Assembly: GCF_000472665.1 (NCBI RefSeq)
Contig: NZ_AXAC01000006.1
Coordinates: 479-64,478, forward strand
Direction: 5' to 3'
Length of the DNA: 64,000 nucleotides
DNA from: Acetobacterium malicum subsp. dehalogenans DSM 11527
GTDB lineage: Bacteria; Bacillota; Clostridia; Eubacteriales; Eubacteriaceae
The notes under the pieces are model-generated. The model did not search any database and was not told the origin of the DNA. It saw only the letters and a list, made by a program, of their open reading frames with translations. A program made the position numbers and the translations under genes. This document shows positions 44,476 through 53,158 of the stretch, in pieces (the first letter of the stretch is position 1; each line of letters opens with the position of its first letter).

Positions 44476-45124
44476 TTATCCCGCCCCCTGGACCTTACGC
44501 GGCTACGGCTATATTCTTCTCTATCGATTTGGCACCAGCTTTGCCAATCAACAAGCCCCAGAGTTTCTCACTGATCAGGCGATCCCCGGTTTTGGCAGTG
44601 TGATGCTGGTAAATTATCAGACCTCCGACTGTGGCCCCTATGGTGAACTGCTTGTCATCCCTGGCAAATATCAATATCACCAGGAAAAGAAACATACCAT
44701 CAGCAAAATTTATGTGTCATCCCAGGCTTCAGTGGAAAATGGCCGGAAAAACTGGGGGATCCCCAAAGAACTGGCCCAATTCAATTTTGAACCCCAGTCA
44801 GACAAAAGCGAAAAAGTGACCGTCACAAACAGAAACAACGGGGAATCCTCGCCCATCTTTGAGGCCAGTTTCAAAACCGGTCCGATCCCGTTTCCGGTCA
44901 GCACCCGGCTGCTACCCTTTCCGTTGATTCAGCACTGGGATAACAAGGCCTTTCGAACCACCTTTTCCGGCACAGGTACCGGTCGCTTTGCAACGATGAC
45001 CGATCTTAACATAAACGAAAATTTCTTTCCCGATCTGGGCCGTTTCAAGCCCCTCGCAATTATTAAGGTTGATCCCTTTGCGATTACTTTCCCGGCAGCA
45101 AAAATAAATAAATTGACGCGCTAA
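44468..45124 (+). CDS. Acetoacetate decarboxylase-family protein
   Basis: 218 residues; GGAGG seven bases before the ATG. The family core is recognisable: VMLVNYQTSDCGPYGELLVIPG, then VSSQASVENGRKNWGIPKELAQF, where the Lys of the G-[YFI]-P-K motif lines up with the Schiff-base lysine of acetoacetate decarboxylase. The rest of the beta-cone fold follows. Many family members are not acetoacetate-specific, so the substrate is open. Its coupling to an SDR and MarR suggests a small pathway for a beta-keto or enol acid. Confidence 0.75.
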   Translation: MTDYPAPWTLRGYGYILLYRFGTSFANQQAPEFLTDQAIPGFGSVMLVNYQTSDCGPYGELLVIPGKYQYHQEKKHTISKIYVSSQASVENGRKNWGIPKELAQFNFEPQSDKSEKVTVTNRNNGESSPIFEASFKTGPIPFPVSTRLLPFPLIQHWDNKAFRTTFSGTGTGRFATMTDLNINENFFPDLGRFKPLAIIKVDPFAITFPAAKINKLTR

Positions 45125-45209
45125 AATTTTACTGCAAAGATACCCAACTCAGGCTATAATAAGTATTAAATCTAAACCGTTAATATTTAAATTTTCTGGA
45201 GGTATTTCC

Positions 45210-46067
45210 ATGACACTGGATAATGAACAATACCGGATCATTGTTGAGTCATCCCCTAACATGATCTGGCGTGCTGGTACCGATACATTGTGTAATTACT
45301 TTAACACCACCTGGCTGAGTTTTTCCGGCAAAGCCATGGCCGAAGAAGTCGGAACCGGCTGGGCCGAAGGCGTTCATCCTGAGGATTTTGACATGTGCCT
45401 GAAAATTTATTTAGACGCCTTTGCCAAACAGGAATCCTTTGAAATGGAATACCGACTTAAACGAAAGGATGGCGTTTATCGCTGGATCAATGACCGGGGC
45501 ACTCCCTACTATATCAACGATCATGAATTTGCCGGCTATATTGGCAGCTGCATGGATGTGACGGATAAGGTGGAAGGTCAGAAAATGCGCGATCTTGCCC
45601 AGCGGGACGGTCTGACCCGGATCTACAATCGTCAGTATTTTGAACAATTGGCCACTGTTGAATTTTCCAAAGCCAAACGATTTCATGCAGATCTTTGTGT
45701 TGCCATGATCGATATTGATCGATTTAAGAATATCAATGATACCTACGGTCATCATGCCGGAGACCTGGTTTTAAAAACAGTCGCCCAAACGATCAATGAA
45801 AGCATCCGGGATTTTGACCTATTTGGCCGCTATGGTGGGGATGAATTTGTATTGCTGATGTCCAGTACCAATTATGCCGAAGCATCCATCCTCATCGCCC
45901 GCTTAAAACATGTTCTCGACACCATCGAAATTAATTATAACGATACCCTTATCCACATCAGTGCCAGCTTTGGATTATACCAGATGCGTAACGAAGAAAT
46001 TCTCGAAAAGGTCATCATTGAAGCAGACAAGAAGTTATATGAAATAAAAAACAGCCGTACAAAATAA
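45210..46067 (+). CDS. PAS-GGDEF diguanylate cyclase
   Basis: 285 residues, soluble; TGGAGG before the ATG. A PAS domain (about 1-115) shows EQYRIIVESSPNMIWRAGTD and the PAC segment FEMEYRLKRKDGVYRWINDRGTPYY. The GGDEF domain (about 125-285) has RDGLTRIYNRQYFEQL, DIDRFKNINDTYGHHAGD and the intact RYGGDEFVLLMS. It should make c-di-GMP under control of a small ligand or redox state bound by PAS. Stand-alone gene with its own terminator. Confidence 0.92.
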   Translation: MTLDNEQYRIIVESSPNMIWRAGTDTLCNYFNTTWLSFSGKAMAEEVGTGWAEGVHPEDFDMCLKIYLDAFAKQESFEMEYRLKRKDGVYRWINDRGTPYYINDHEFAGYIGSCMDVTDKVEGQKMRDLAQRDGLTRIYNRQYFEQLATVEFSKAKRFHADLCVAMIDIDRFKNINDTYGHHAGDLVLKTVAQTINESIRDFDLFGRYGGDEFVLLMSSTNYAEASILIARLKHVLDTIEINYNDTLIHISASFGLYQMRNEEILEKVIIEADKKLYEIKNSRTK

Positions 46068-46133
46068 CCCCCTCATTCACTTGCGTAGCGGATCCACTTT
46101 CTAAAATGGACTAGCTGATTTTCTAAATTGCGC

Positions 46134-46184
46134 TTTCAAAAAGCAAGTAAGACCTCTATAAAAGAGATCCTACTTGCTTTTTTC
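46134..46184 (+). terminator. Intrinsic terminator after the PAS-GGDEF gene
   Basis: AAAAAGCAAGTA and TACTTGCTTTTTT pair, with an inner CTCT/AGAG stem, giving a long hairpin and a T run. Confidence 0.8.
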
Positions 46185-46237
46185 TGCTTCTTAATACGTG
46201 TGCTGCTACAAAAATCAGCGTCATTCATGAATCACGG

Positions 46238-46690
46238 CTAGTTCAATGGTGACTGGGCTTTTTGAGGCTGGGCTCGACGGGAATTTTTGACTGTCAGAAA
46301 AGCAAATATTGCCAACCCGATGGCAATCAACAACCAACCCAGGATTATAAAAAACGCCAGATAGTCGGAATTGGTGCCAGCAATTTCGAGTATTCCTTTC
46401 AGGAAGCTCCCCACTGTCAGGGCCCCAATCCCTGAGTTATAGCTATTATAAGCAATGCGATAAACAACAAATCGGGTGATCAAAGGACTGCCGCGGTCAA
46501 TCAGAAAATAAACTAAAGCCCCGCCCAATAGCGGGTATAAGAACATCCATGTCATTGCTGCTGAATGTACTCCATGACCAAACAAACTATAAATCAGATT
46601 GACGGCAATGGCCACCAGCGCCAGCAGCAGATATACAGCAATGGTCTTACGAATCTTTTTGCTTTTTATTTTAATACCCGAAATAAACAA
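46238..46690 (-). CDS. Small four-helix membrane protein, unknown function
   Basis: 150 residues with four predicted transmembrane helices and a basic C-terminus (KNSRRAQPQK). I start it at the TTG at 46690, nine bases after GGGAGG; this overlaps the end of the previous gene by 20 bases. It is the last gene of the operon with the GT2-GtrA glycosyltransferase and the phosphodiester glycosidase-like protein, so a role in cell-surface glycan display is likely. No family was recognised. Confidence 0.65.
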   Translation of the reverse strand: MFISGIKIKSKKIRKTIAVYLLLALVAIAVNLIYSLFGHGVHSAAMTWMFLYPLLGGALVYFLIDRGSPLITRFVVYRIAYNSYNSGIGALTVGSFLKGILEIAGTNSDYLAFFIILGWLLIAIGLAIFAFLTVKNSRRAQPQKAQSPLN

Positions 46691-47558
46691 TGTCACTGAC
46701 CTCCCGCTCTTCAATACTTCGGCCGTCGGTGGGATTATTGATCACCTCACCATTAAAAACCATGGTGGAGGATCCGCCGCCGTCCAGATTATAGGCAACG
46801 GTACAACCTCTTTCCTGAAATTCCTGGGCTAATTCCAGCAGCGAAAGTCCCTCGCTCTCATCTGTCCGGCCGTCAGAAACGATCACAAGATAGTGGCCTG
46901 CTGAAATCTGACCGATGGCTGTTCGGGGGTTGCTTTCCTTGGCCTGACCAACCTCGCTGCTGCTGTCTACCGTGATGGTACCATTTTCAACCAGGGCGGG
47001 ACCAAAGGACAAAACCTGCCAATTCTCACTCAGTGAAGTCATCCTGACTTCGCTTTCAGAGACAATTGAAAAATTCCCGGTTTTATCTATAACCAGTGCT
47101 TCATTTTCACTGGCACTGTCCCGATAGACAACACCATTACGCAAGACATAGCCCTCATCCCGGAAACCATAATAATCACCATTGATGGCAAATATGGCAT
47201 TCTGAGCCGCAGCGATATCCGATGTTTTGGCTTTGACATTTCGGCCATAGGTACTATTGGCGAAGGCCGTTTTCAGATATGAGGCATCAGAAATCTGAAT
47301 GTCGGCCACATAAATGGTCGAATCATATTCTTGCAGCGTTTCTATGCTGATCTCGATATGCTCATCTGCATAGGAGGTTTCCGTGACCACTGGCTCAACT
47401 TCCACCACTGTGGCCGTTTCGGTACCTGTTTCCGACGCTACAATCACCATCGATTTCTGAATCACAAAGGCGTCCAGCAGTACAAAGGTAAACATCCCCA
47501 CCAATAATAGGGAGAAAACCCCTGCCCAGCGGTAGGGTTTAGAAAAAAATTTAATCAT
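46671..47558 (-). CDS. Membrane-anchored phosphodiester glycosidase-like protein (NAGPA/DUF2233)
   Basis: 295 residues with one N-terminal membrane helix and a NAGPA-type domain outside the cell. Family landmarks are FAINGDYYGFRDEGYVLRNGVVYR, RTAIGQISAGHYLVIVSDGR and YNLDGGGSSTMVFNGEVIN. Eukaryotic NAGPA removes GlcNAc from mannose-6-phosphate diesters; bacterial relatives act on exopolysaccharide or wall glycopolymers. It overlaps the upstream glycosyltransferase gene by four bases (ATGA). Confidence 0.85.
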   Translation of the reverse strand: MIKFFSKPYRWAGVFSLLLVGMFTFVLLDAFVIQKSMVIVASETGTETATVVEVEPVVTETSYADEHIEISIETLQEYDSTIYVADIQISDASYLKTAFANSTYGRNVKAKTSDIAAAQNAIFAINGDYYGFRDEGYVLRNGVVYRDSASENEALVIDKTGNFSIVSESEVRMTSLSENWQVLSFGPALVENGTITVDSSSEVGQAKESNPRTAIGQISAGHYLVIVSDGRTDESEGLSLLELAQEFQERGCTVAYNLDGGGSSTMVFNGEVINNPTDGRSIEEREVSDIVYFGY

Positions 47559-48613
47559 TTGAGGCGATACTCCTTTCGCTGTTCACCGAAAATAAGATTT
47601 TTCTGAATCAGGTAACTGCCGAAAAATAATCCGGTATCGACGCATATCTTTAAAAGGGTCAATTGAATAGGCAGACTGCTTAAACTTGAAACGAAAAACC
47701 AGCTTAACAGCATTTGACTGATAAACAGGATCGCATACTGTAATGCCGCCTTGCCTTCGCGGTCCTTATTCTGAAATACCCAGTGCTTATTGAGGATATA
47801 ATTGACCCCGCCGGACATTACCCGGGCGATAATCGTTGCCTCCAGGATACCCAGAAAGGTGGACCCAAAGGCGATCTGTATCAGTAGCGTGAAGACCGAA
47901 TTGTCCACAATTGCCGAAACAAAGGATGATAAACTAAATTTCAGGATATTAAGGTAGATCCGGGCTGAATCTTTAATCGCATGAAAATGAGAAGCTTTAT
48001 TTTCATTCAGATAGATGGTTTCAATCGGGATCTCCACAAATGGTATCCGACTTTTGCCTGCTTCAAGCAGTACATTCATTTCATACTCATAACGGTCGCC
48101 GGGAATTTCCAGCAACTTTTTTGTCCAACTCATCGGAATTCCCCTTAGCCCGGTTTGGGTATCCGGACACCGTTCCCCAGTCGTTAACCAATAGGCAAAA
48201 GATGTAATACGATTGCCCCACTTGCTTTTAAAGGGCGTTTTTTCGTTATTGAAATCCCGGGTTCCCAGAATGAATTTTCCAGAGTTTTTTTCCATCATCC
48301 TGACAACTTTCAAAATATCCTCTGGTGAATGCTGTCCGTCAGCATCGGCGGTAACATAACCCGGTGCATCTGGATAAACATTGGCGGCATAGGCAATCCC
48401 GGTTTTCAAAGCTACCCCCTTGCCCATATTTTTAGTGTGGACGCAAACCACACAGTCCAACTTTTCTCTTAATATATCAAAAATAATTTCATACCCTGGG
48501 GTACTGCCATCATTTACAATAACTGTCGTTAAATTATATTGCTTCAATTGTTCAACTAAGGTGACTAATTTTTCATCTGGATTCAGAGCAGGGATAATCA
48601 CAATAGGTTTCAT
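47555..48613 (-). CDS. Family 2 glycosyltransferase fused to a GtrA-like flippase domain
   Basis: 352 residues; AAAGGAGG before the ATG. The GT2 domain (1-225) shows ALNPDEKLVTLVEQLKQY, VNDGSTPG and the metal-binding DADGQHSPED, and is of the dolichol/polyprenyl-phosphate sugar synthase type. The C-terminal 120 residues form four GtrA-like helices (NSVFTLLIQIAFGS; ARVMSGGVNYILNKHWVF). The fused enzyme would load a sugar on undecaprenyl phosphate and flip it outwards. First gene of a three-gene operon. Confidence 0.9.
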   Translation of the reverse strand: MKPIVIIPALNPDEKLVTLVEQLKQYNLTTVIVNDGSTPGYEIIFDILREKLDCVVCVHTKNMGKGVALKTGIAYAANVYPDAPGYVTADADGQHSPEDILKVVRMMEKNSGKFILGTRDFNNEKTPFKSKWGNRITSFAYWLTTGERCPDTQTGLRGIPMSWTKKLLEIPGDRYEYEMNVLLEAGKSRIPFVEIPIETIYLNENKASHFHAIKDSARIYLNILKFSLSSFVSAIVDNSVFTLLIQIAFGSTFLGILEATIIARVMSGGVNYILNKHWVFQNKDREGKAALQYAILFISQMLLSWFFVSSLSSLPIQLTLLKICVDTGLFFGSYLIQKNLIFGEQRKEYRLK

Positions 48614-48792
48614 AGGTCTGACCTCCTTTATATTCTTGTCAGCATTCTATTCCCCTAAAGTGACTGTTCTGTGAATGAGCTCTGAATTTTATTGTTTAAT
48701 TTTCTGAAAACGTTATTTATTTTGCCGATATTCTCAGATGATCACAAAAAGACCCTGGTCTTCAGGGCCGCCATTTATTTTACGCTCATAAA

Positions 48793-48830
48793 AAGTCGGG
48801 AAGAGAGAAACCTCGCCTCTTTCCCGACCA
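48793..48830 (-). terminator. Intrinsic terminator of the GlsB-like gene
   Basis: GTCGGGAAGAGA and TCTTTCCCGAC pair over 11 bases; on the minus strand TTTTTATG follows. Confidence 0.65.
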
Positions 48831-48857
48831 ATTGGAACCTGCAGTTAAATATACTCT

Positions 48858-49106
48858 TTATTTTGTAAACAAATTAATGATAACCAGCAGGATTACCGCC
48901 CCCACCGAGGCAACAAAAATACTCCATAAATTAAACCCGGTTACCCCGGCTGTTCCAAAAAAGCTAAATACAAATCCGCCGATCATTGCTCCCAGAATTC
49001 CGACCACGATATTTTTAATTAATCCCATCTTCTCATTGTTTTTAGTCAGCATGCTGGCCAGCCAACCGGCTAACCCTCCAAGTATAATCCAGGTGAAAAA
49101 TCCCAT
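48858..49106 (-). CDS. GlsB/YeaQ/YmgE-family (transglycosylase-associated) membrane protein
   Basis: 82 residues with three hydrophobic helices and the family pattern GGLAGWLASMLTKNN, NIVVGILGAMIGGFVFSFFG. It is a general-stress membrane protein of unknown activity. A good AAGGAAGT site precedes the ATG. Stand-alone gene with its own terminator. Confidence 0.9.
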   Translation of the reverse strand: MGFFTWIILGGLAGWLASMLTKNNEKMGLIKNIVVGILGAMIGGFVFSFFGTAGVTGFNLWSIFVASVGAVILLVIINLFTK

Positions 49107-49503
49107 AGGGCCACTTCCTTTCTTTCTCTGTTTGTTATTATTATACCCATTGATCTTAAAACAAATCTTTCAAATTCGCCAAATATCACCATTCCAGGCT
49201 TTCGCAACTCCGTTATCCCCTTACATCGCTTGGTGATCACCAAAAATTTCGGTTATATTTATCACATTCGCCATTCCTTAAAATGCACCTAAGGTTTTAG
49301 ATGTACAATTACTCGTTGTAGACTTTATTAATAGCAACCGCATTCATCACATGCGCTCACCATTGTTGAGATACTTGTTAAGGCCATAACTCCCCAGCCT
49401 TTATTGATATTGCAACGTTTCCCTATTTACAGCTTGCTTATTGACACGATTAACTATAGAAAGGCATTTTCTACTCTTAATTGATTGAAAGTGATAAAAA
49501 ACA
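49107..49503. other. Intergenic region with no recognised gene
   Basis: Nothing supportable was found beyond likely promoter sequence for the alarmone synthetase gene near its right end (TTGACA at 49441, no convincing -10). Confidence 0.4.
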
Positions 49504-50172
49504 ATGCAAATTAATTCAACTGAAGTCCCCTTTTCTGAAGATCTGGACATTAACGGAAGTCTGAAAGAATTTCTCCTTCAACAGCAGATTTATCGTGCTG
49601 CCATCAAAGAAATTAAAACCAAGCTTGAAATCCTCGATGAAGAATTCCAGGCCAGATACGACCACAATCCGATTCATCACATGGAATACCGATTAAAAGC
49701 GCCCCAGAGCATTGCTGAAAAAATGCAGAAAAAAGGTCTGGAGATCACTGCTGAAAATATCCGCAAAAACCTGACTGATATTGCTGGCGTTCGGGTGATC
49801 TGTAACTATTTAAATGACATCAACCGAATTGCCAACCTATTACTGCGGCAGGATGATATTACCCTGGTCCGTAAAAACGACTATATCACCGAGCCTAAGA
49901 AAAACGGCTACCGCAGCCTCCACCTGATTGTTCTGGTACCTATTTTTCTGGCGGAACGAACCGAATCCGTTCCGGTGGAAATCCAAATCCGCACCATCGC
50001 CATGGATTTTTGGGCCAGTCTTGAACATCAGCTCAAATATAAAGGACATAGCGATATGTCTGAAGGACTCCGGGAACGACTGAAATACTGCGCCGAGTCG
50101 ATTACCCGACTCGATGAGGAAATGCAGATGATTTATGAGGAAATCACCGCTGACGACTGTGAACAACAATAA
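49504..50172 (+). CDS. Small alarmone synthetase (RelQ/YjbM-type GTP pyrophosphokinase)
   Basis: Makes (p)ppGpp from ATP and GDP/GTP. 222 residues containing only the synthetase domain: YRLKAPQSIAEKM, the catalytic DIAGVRVICNYLNDI, KKNGYRSLHLIV, and EIQIRTIAMDFWASLEHQLKYK. No hydrolase, TGS or ACT domain is present, which fits the short tetrameric RelQ class controlled by transcription and product binding. The ribosome site is weak (GAAAGTG). Confidence 0.9.
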   Translation: MQINSTEVPFSEDLDINGSLKEFLLQQQIYRAAIKEIKTKLEILDEEFQARYDHNPIHHMEYRLKAPQSIAEKMQKKGLEITAENIRKNLTDIAGVRVICNYLNDINRIANLLLRQDDITLVRKNDYITEPKKNGYRSLHLIVLVPIFLAERTESVPVEIQIRTIAMDFWASLEHQLKYKGHSDMSEGLRERLKYCAESITRLDEEMQMIYEEITADDCEQQ

Positions 50173-50234
50173 TCGATACCGAGGCAATTGCTTCGGTTTT
50201 TTTATCTTCATTTTTACTTTTTTCCCAAATTTTA

Positions 50235-50289
50235 TTGACACTGCGGTTTTTCTATGATATCTTATTTACAATCATTACTGTTTAGTAAT
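50235..50289 (+). promoter_or_regulatory. Rubrerythrin promoter with dyad
   Basis: TTGACA (50235-50240), 17-base spacer, TATCTT (50258-50263). An ATTACT-GTTT-AGTAAT inverted repeat at 50274-50289 follows, near the transcription start. It differs from the classical PerR box but is in the position of a repressor site. Confidence 0.5.
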
Positions 50290-50316
50290 TATTTCTTGTA
50301 AAAAAGGTTCATCCAC

Positions 50317-50355
50317 AAGAGTCTGGAACGTTCCCCTTTCTTTCCAGACTCTTGC
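50317..50355 (+). promoter_or_regulatory. Leader hairpin before the rubrerythrin gene
   Basis: AAGAGTCTGGAA and TTCCAGACTCTT form a 12-bp stem 45 bases before the start codon, without a T run. It may stabilise the mRNA or regulate translation. Confidence 0.5.
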
Positions 50356-50399
50356 TAAATCGAACTACCTATTTAAACTATTGATATGGAGGAAAACAA

Positions 50400-50894
50400 A
50401 TGTCAGAATCAAAAACATTGAACAATCTTATGGAGGCGTTTGCCGGCGAGTCCCAGGCAAACAGAAAGTACACTGCTTATGCAAAAAAAGCTGAAGCAGA
50501 TGGAAACATTAATGCGGCTAAATTATTTAAAGCGGCAGCTGATGCAGAAACGCTACATGCTCTGAAGCATTTTGAAGTGGCTGGAAAGATTCATACAACA
50601 GCAGAAAACCTTAAAGATGCCGTCGCCGGCGAAACCCATGAATATACTGAAATGTATCCCGACTTCTTAACAGAAGCTGAAGCCGAAGGAAACAAAGAAG
50701 CCATCAAAACCTTTACTTTTGCCATGAAAGCCGAAGCTGTTCATGCCCGACTGTATCAGGAAGCCCTGGAAAATCTGGATCAAACCGAAGAAGTCTTCTA
50801 CTACCTTTGCCCCCTCTGCGGAAATATTGAAAAAGCAGTGCCTGATAAATGCCCGATCTGTGGTGTTCCCGGAACCAGCTTTATTAAGTATTAA
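50400..50894 (+). CDS. rbr: Rubrerythrin
   Basis: Reduces hydrogen peroxide in anaerobes with a di-iron centre. 164 residues; TGGAGG before the ATG. The four-helix domain holds the Glu/His ligands (FAGESQANRKY; AETLHALKHFEV; EAEAEGNKEA; AEAVHARLY) and the C-terminal rubredoxin domain binds one iron with YLCPLCGN and KCPICG. It is the short rubrerythrin form with an AGESQAN start common in clostridia. Confidence 0.95.
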   Translation: MSESKTLNNLMEAFAGESQANRKYTAYAKKAEADGNINAAKLFKAAADAETLHALKHFEVAGKIHTTAENLKDAVAGETHEYTEMYPDFLTEAEAEGNKEAIKTFTFAMKAEAVHARLYQEALENLDQTEEVFYYLCPLCGNIEKAVPDKCPICGVPGTSFIKY

Positions 50895-50948
50895 CTACTG
50901 CGTATTTAGAATACTAAAATAAATAATCAACCCCATCTCCTAACCAGA

Positions 50949-50997
50949 AAAAACCAGAAGTTCCGCCGTCTTAACGGAGGATGCTTCTGGTTTTTTT
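50949..50997. terminator. Bidirectional intrinsic terminator
   Basis: AAACCAGAAG and CTTCTGGTTTTTTT form the stem around a loop with its own CCGCCG/CGG pairing. It also lies at the end of the RiPP export operon. Confidence 0.8.
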
Positions 50998-51007
50998 CTG
51001 CACTTTA

Positions 51008-53155
51008 TCAGACCAGTTGTCTTTTGGCGTATTTATAAAAATAAGCTTCTTTTTTCATCAGTTCATCATAGGTACCAGCTTCAACGATGGTACCCTTTTC
51101 CAGTACCAGAATCCGGTCACAATCCATGATCGTACTGAGCCGATGAGCAATGACAATCCGAGTGGCATCAAGATTTTTCATACTTTCCGAGACAGTCTTC
51201 TGGGACCGGTTGTCCAGGGCGCTGGTGGCCTCATCAAAAAAGATGATCGCTGGATTGGCAGCAATGGCTCTGGCAATTAGCAACTTTTGCCGCTGCCCCC
51301 CCGACAGGGTTCCGGCTCCCTCTGCCACCATGGTTTTAAGACCCATCGGCATTTCCCGGATTTCTTCATCCATGCCCACCTTTTTAAGCAGTTCCCAGAC
51401 ATCTTCTTCGGTCAGTTCTTTTTTTGAGCCGGCGATATTGGATAAAATATCCCCGGGGATCAGTTGACTATCCTGAAGCACCACTCCCATTTGCTTTCTG
51501 ATTTCCCGGATATCGACACTTTCCAGATCAAATCCGCCGCAGTAAATCGTGCCACTGGTCGGTTTTTCAAAACCCAGCAACAAGCGTAACAGGGTTGATT
51601 TGCCGCTGCCGGAGGCCCCCACAATGGCCACATATTCGCCATGTTTGATATTGATAAAAATATTATCCAGAATCGTTGCACCGCCCTCGTAATAGGAAAA
51701 GTACAGGTGCCTTATTTCGATATCCCCCTGAATTTTTCCCGGCGTCGTTTTAAAACTATCTACTTCCGGAATACCGTCAATGATCGGTTTAGTATTTTCA
51801 TACTGCGGCACTACGCTGTTAATCGAAATCAAGGTTTGTACCAGTCCCAGCAACGAGGATATAAAGATAACAAAGGCTGAATTGATGGCCACAAAGCCCC
51901 CGGAAGAAATGCTGTTGACACTCACATAATAATAGATCACACACATTGACAGGGTCGGCAGGGCAATGGTCGTTAACCGCAACAGCGCCATCAACTGTCC
52001 TCTTTTATACTCCACCTTTCGCTGTTTGGCATACTCCCGGACCCATTTCAAATAGGAGCGACTTTCCGCCCCGGCCACCCGCAGCCGCGAAACTGAGGTG
52101 ATCAGCTCAAACACCATCCCCGAAATATCATTGGACATTTCCAGCGAGGTTCGCTGACATTTCATTTGCATTTTTCCGATCACCAGGGTGACTGCCACAC
52201 TGATGGCCGTTAAAGCCATGGCCAGGAAGCCAATGGTGGTGTTGATGGTAAAGATATAAAATCCATTGATAATTGAAAAAGAGCTGGTGATAATCATCGT
52301 AATGACATTAACTGATAGTATCTTCTGGATCATTGCAAAGCCGGTGGCCCGCATGGCCAGAGCTCCGGATGAATACTGCTTGAAAAATGAAGCCGGTAGT
52401 GATAACAGTTTATCCAGCAGCGAATTCTGCAATATCGACAATTTCCCTTGGATGCGGAGTACACAGATATTTTGAACCATGGTAAACAGGCCCCGGCTGA
52501 TGGCCACAGCCACCAGAATAAATCCCACCACCAGAATCGTCACTGATTGATTTTGGGGAATCCAGACGTTGAAGGTCTCTTGCATGGCCATTGCCGGCAG
52601 CAGCGATAACAGGGCCGTCACTACCGCCAGCACCAGGGTCCAGACCAGATCCCGACGGCGGAACAGTTTTAAGCCCAATTTTATCATATCTAAAAAAGAT
52701 ACTGGTTCTTTGGGCAAGGGTGGGTAAAAAACATAAGCCCGGTCGAATTCCGACTGGCCATCCACTTCCTGAGATGTCCCATCAGCACGAAAGCACCGAT
52801 AGCGGGTTGGTGTTTTAGGGATCAGGGCGACTGGCTCTCCCGTCATGGTAAAGGCCAGCATCGGGCCATTGTCGCTGTGATACCACTCCGCTTTCAAGTC
52901 CACCTGGCGAATCCGAAATCCCGATTCATCGGCGATCATTTTAAATTGATCACCGCCGCCACTTAGCTTACGCAGGGGCGGAATTTTCACAACAATTCCC
53001 ATTGCTTCGGCGACCTTGATCACCGCCGCGATCAGCGGGTTATCATCCTGGGATGCCGCCGATTTTTTGGGGGATAAAACGCTGTCAAAGGCTTTTTTGG
53101 CGCTGTTATCGTATTTTTTATTGATCTGTCGGATCTCTTCTAGTTTTTTTGCCAT
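51008..53155 (-). CDS. NHLM-type ABC transporter, permease/ATPase without peptidase
   Basis: 715 residues. The N-terminal 150 residues form a non-peptidase domain (GDQFKMIADESGFRIRQVDLKAEWYHSDNG; FTMTGEPVALIPKTPTRYRCF) found in the second ABC protein of NHLM bacteriocin export systems. Six membrane helices (about 165-430) precede the ATPase domain with Walker A GASGSGKSTLL, signature LSGGQRQKLL and Walker B AIIFFDEATSALD. It starts three bases after the peptidase transporter gene's stop, using GAGGGATAAGAG as ribosome site. Probably works as a heterodimer or second step with that protein. Confidence 0.9.
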   Translation of the reverse strand: MAKKLEEIRQINKKYDNSAKKAFDSVLSPKKSAASQDDNPLIAAVIKVAEAMGIVVKIPPLRKLSGGGDQFKMIADESGFRIRQVDLKAEWYHSDNGPMLAFTMTGEPVALIPKTPTRYRCFRADGTSQEVDGQSEFDRAYVFYPPLPKEPVSFLDMIKLGLKLFRRRDLVWTLVLAVVTALLSLLPAMAMQETFNVWIPQNQSVTILVVGFILVAVAISRGLFTMVQNICVLRIQGKLSILQNSLLDKLLSLPASFFKQYSSGALAMRATGFAMIQKILSVNVITMIITSSFSIINGFYIFTINTTIGFLAMALTAISVAVTLVIGKMQMKCQRTSLEMSNDISGMVFELITSVSRLRVAGAESRSYLKWVREYAKQRKVEYKRGQLMALLRLTTIALPTLSMCVIYYYVSVNSISSGGFVAINSAFVIFISSLLGLVQTLISINSVVPQYENTKPIIDGIPEVDSFKTTPGKIQGDIEIRHLYFSYYEGGATILDNIFINIKHGEYVAIVGASGSGKSTLLRLLLGFEKPTSGTIYCGGFDLESVDIREIRKQMGVVLQDSQLIPGDILSNIAGSKKELTEEDVWELLKKVGMDEEIREMPMGLKTMVAEGAGTLSGGQRQKLLIARAIAANPAIIFFDEATSALDNRSQKTVSESMKNLDATRIVIAHRLSTIMDCDRILVLEKGTIVEAGTYDELMKKEAYFYKYAKRQLV

Positions 53156-53158
53156 CTC

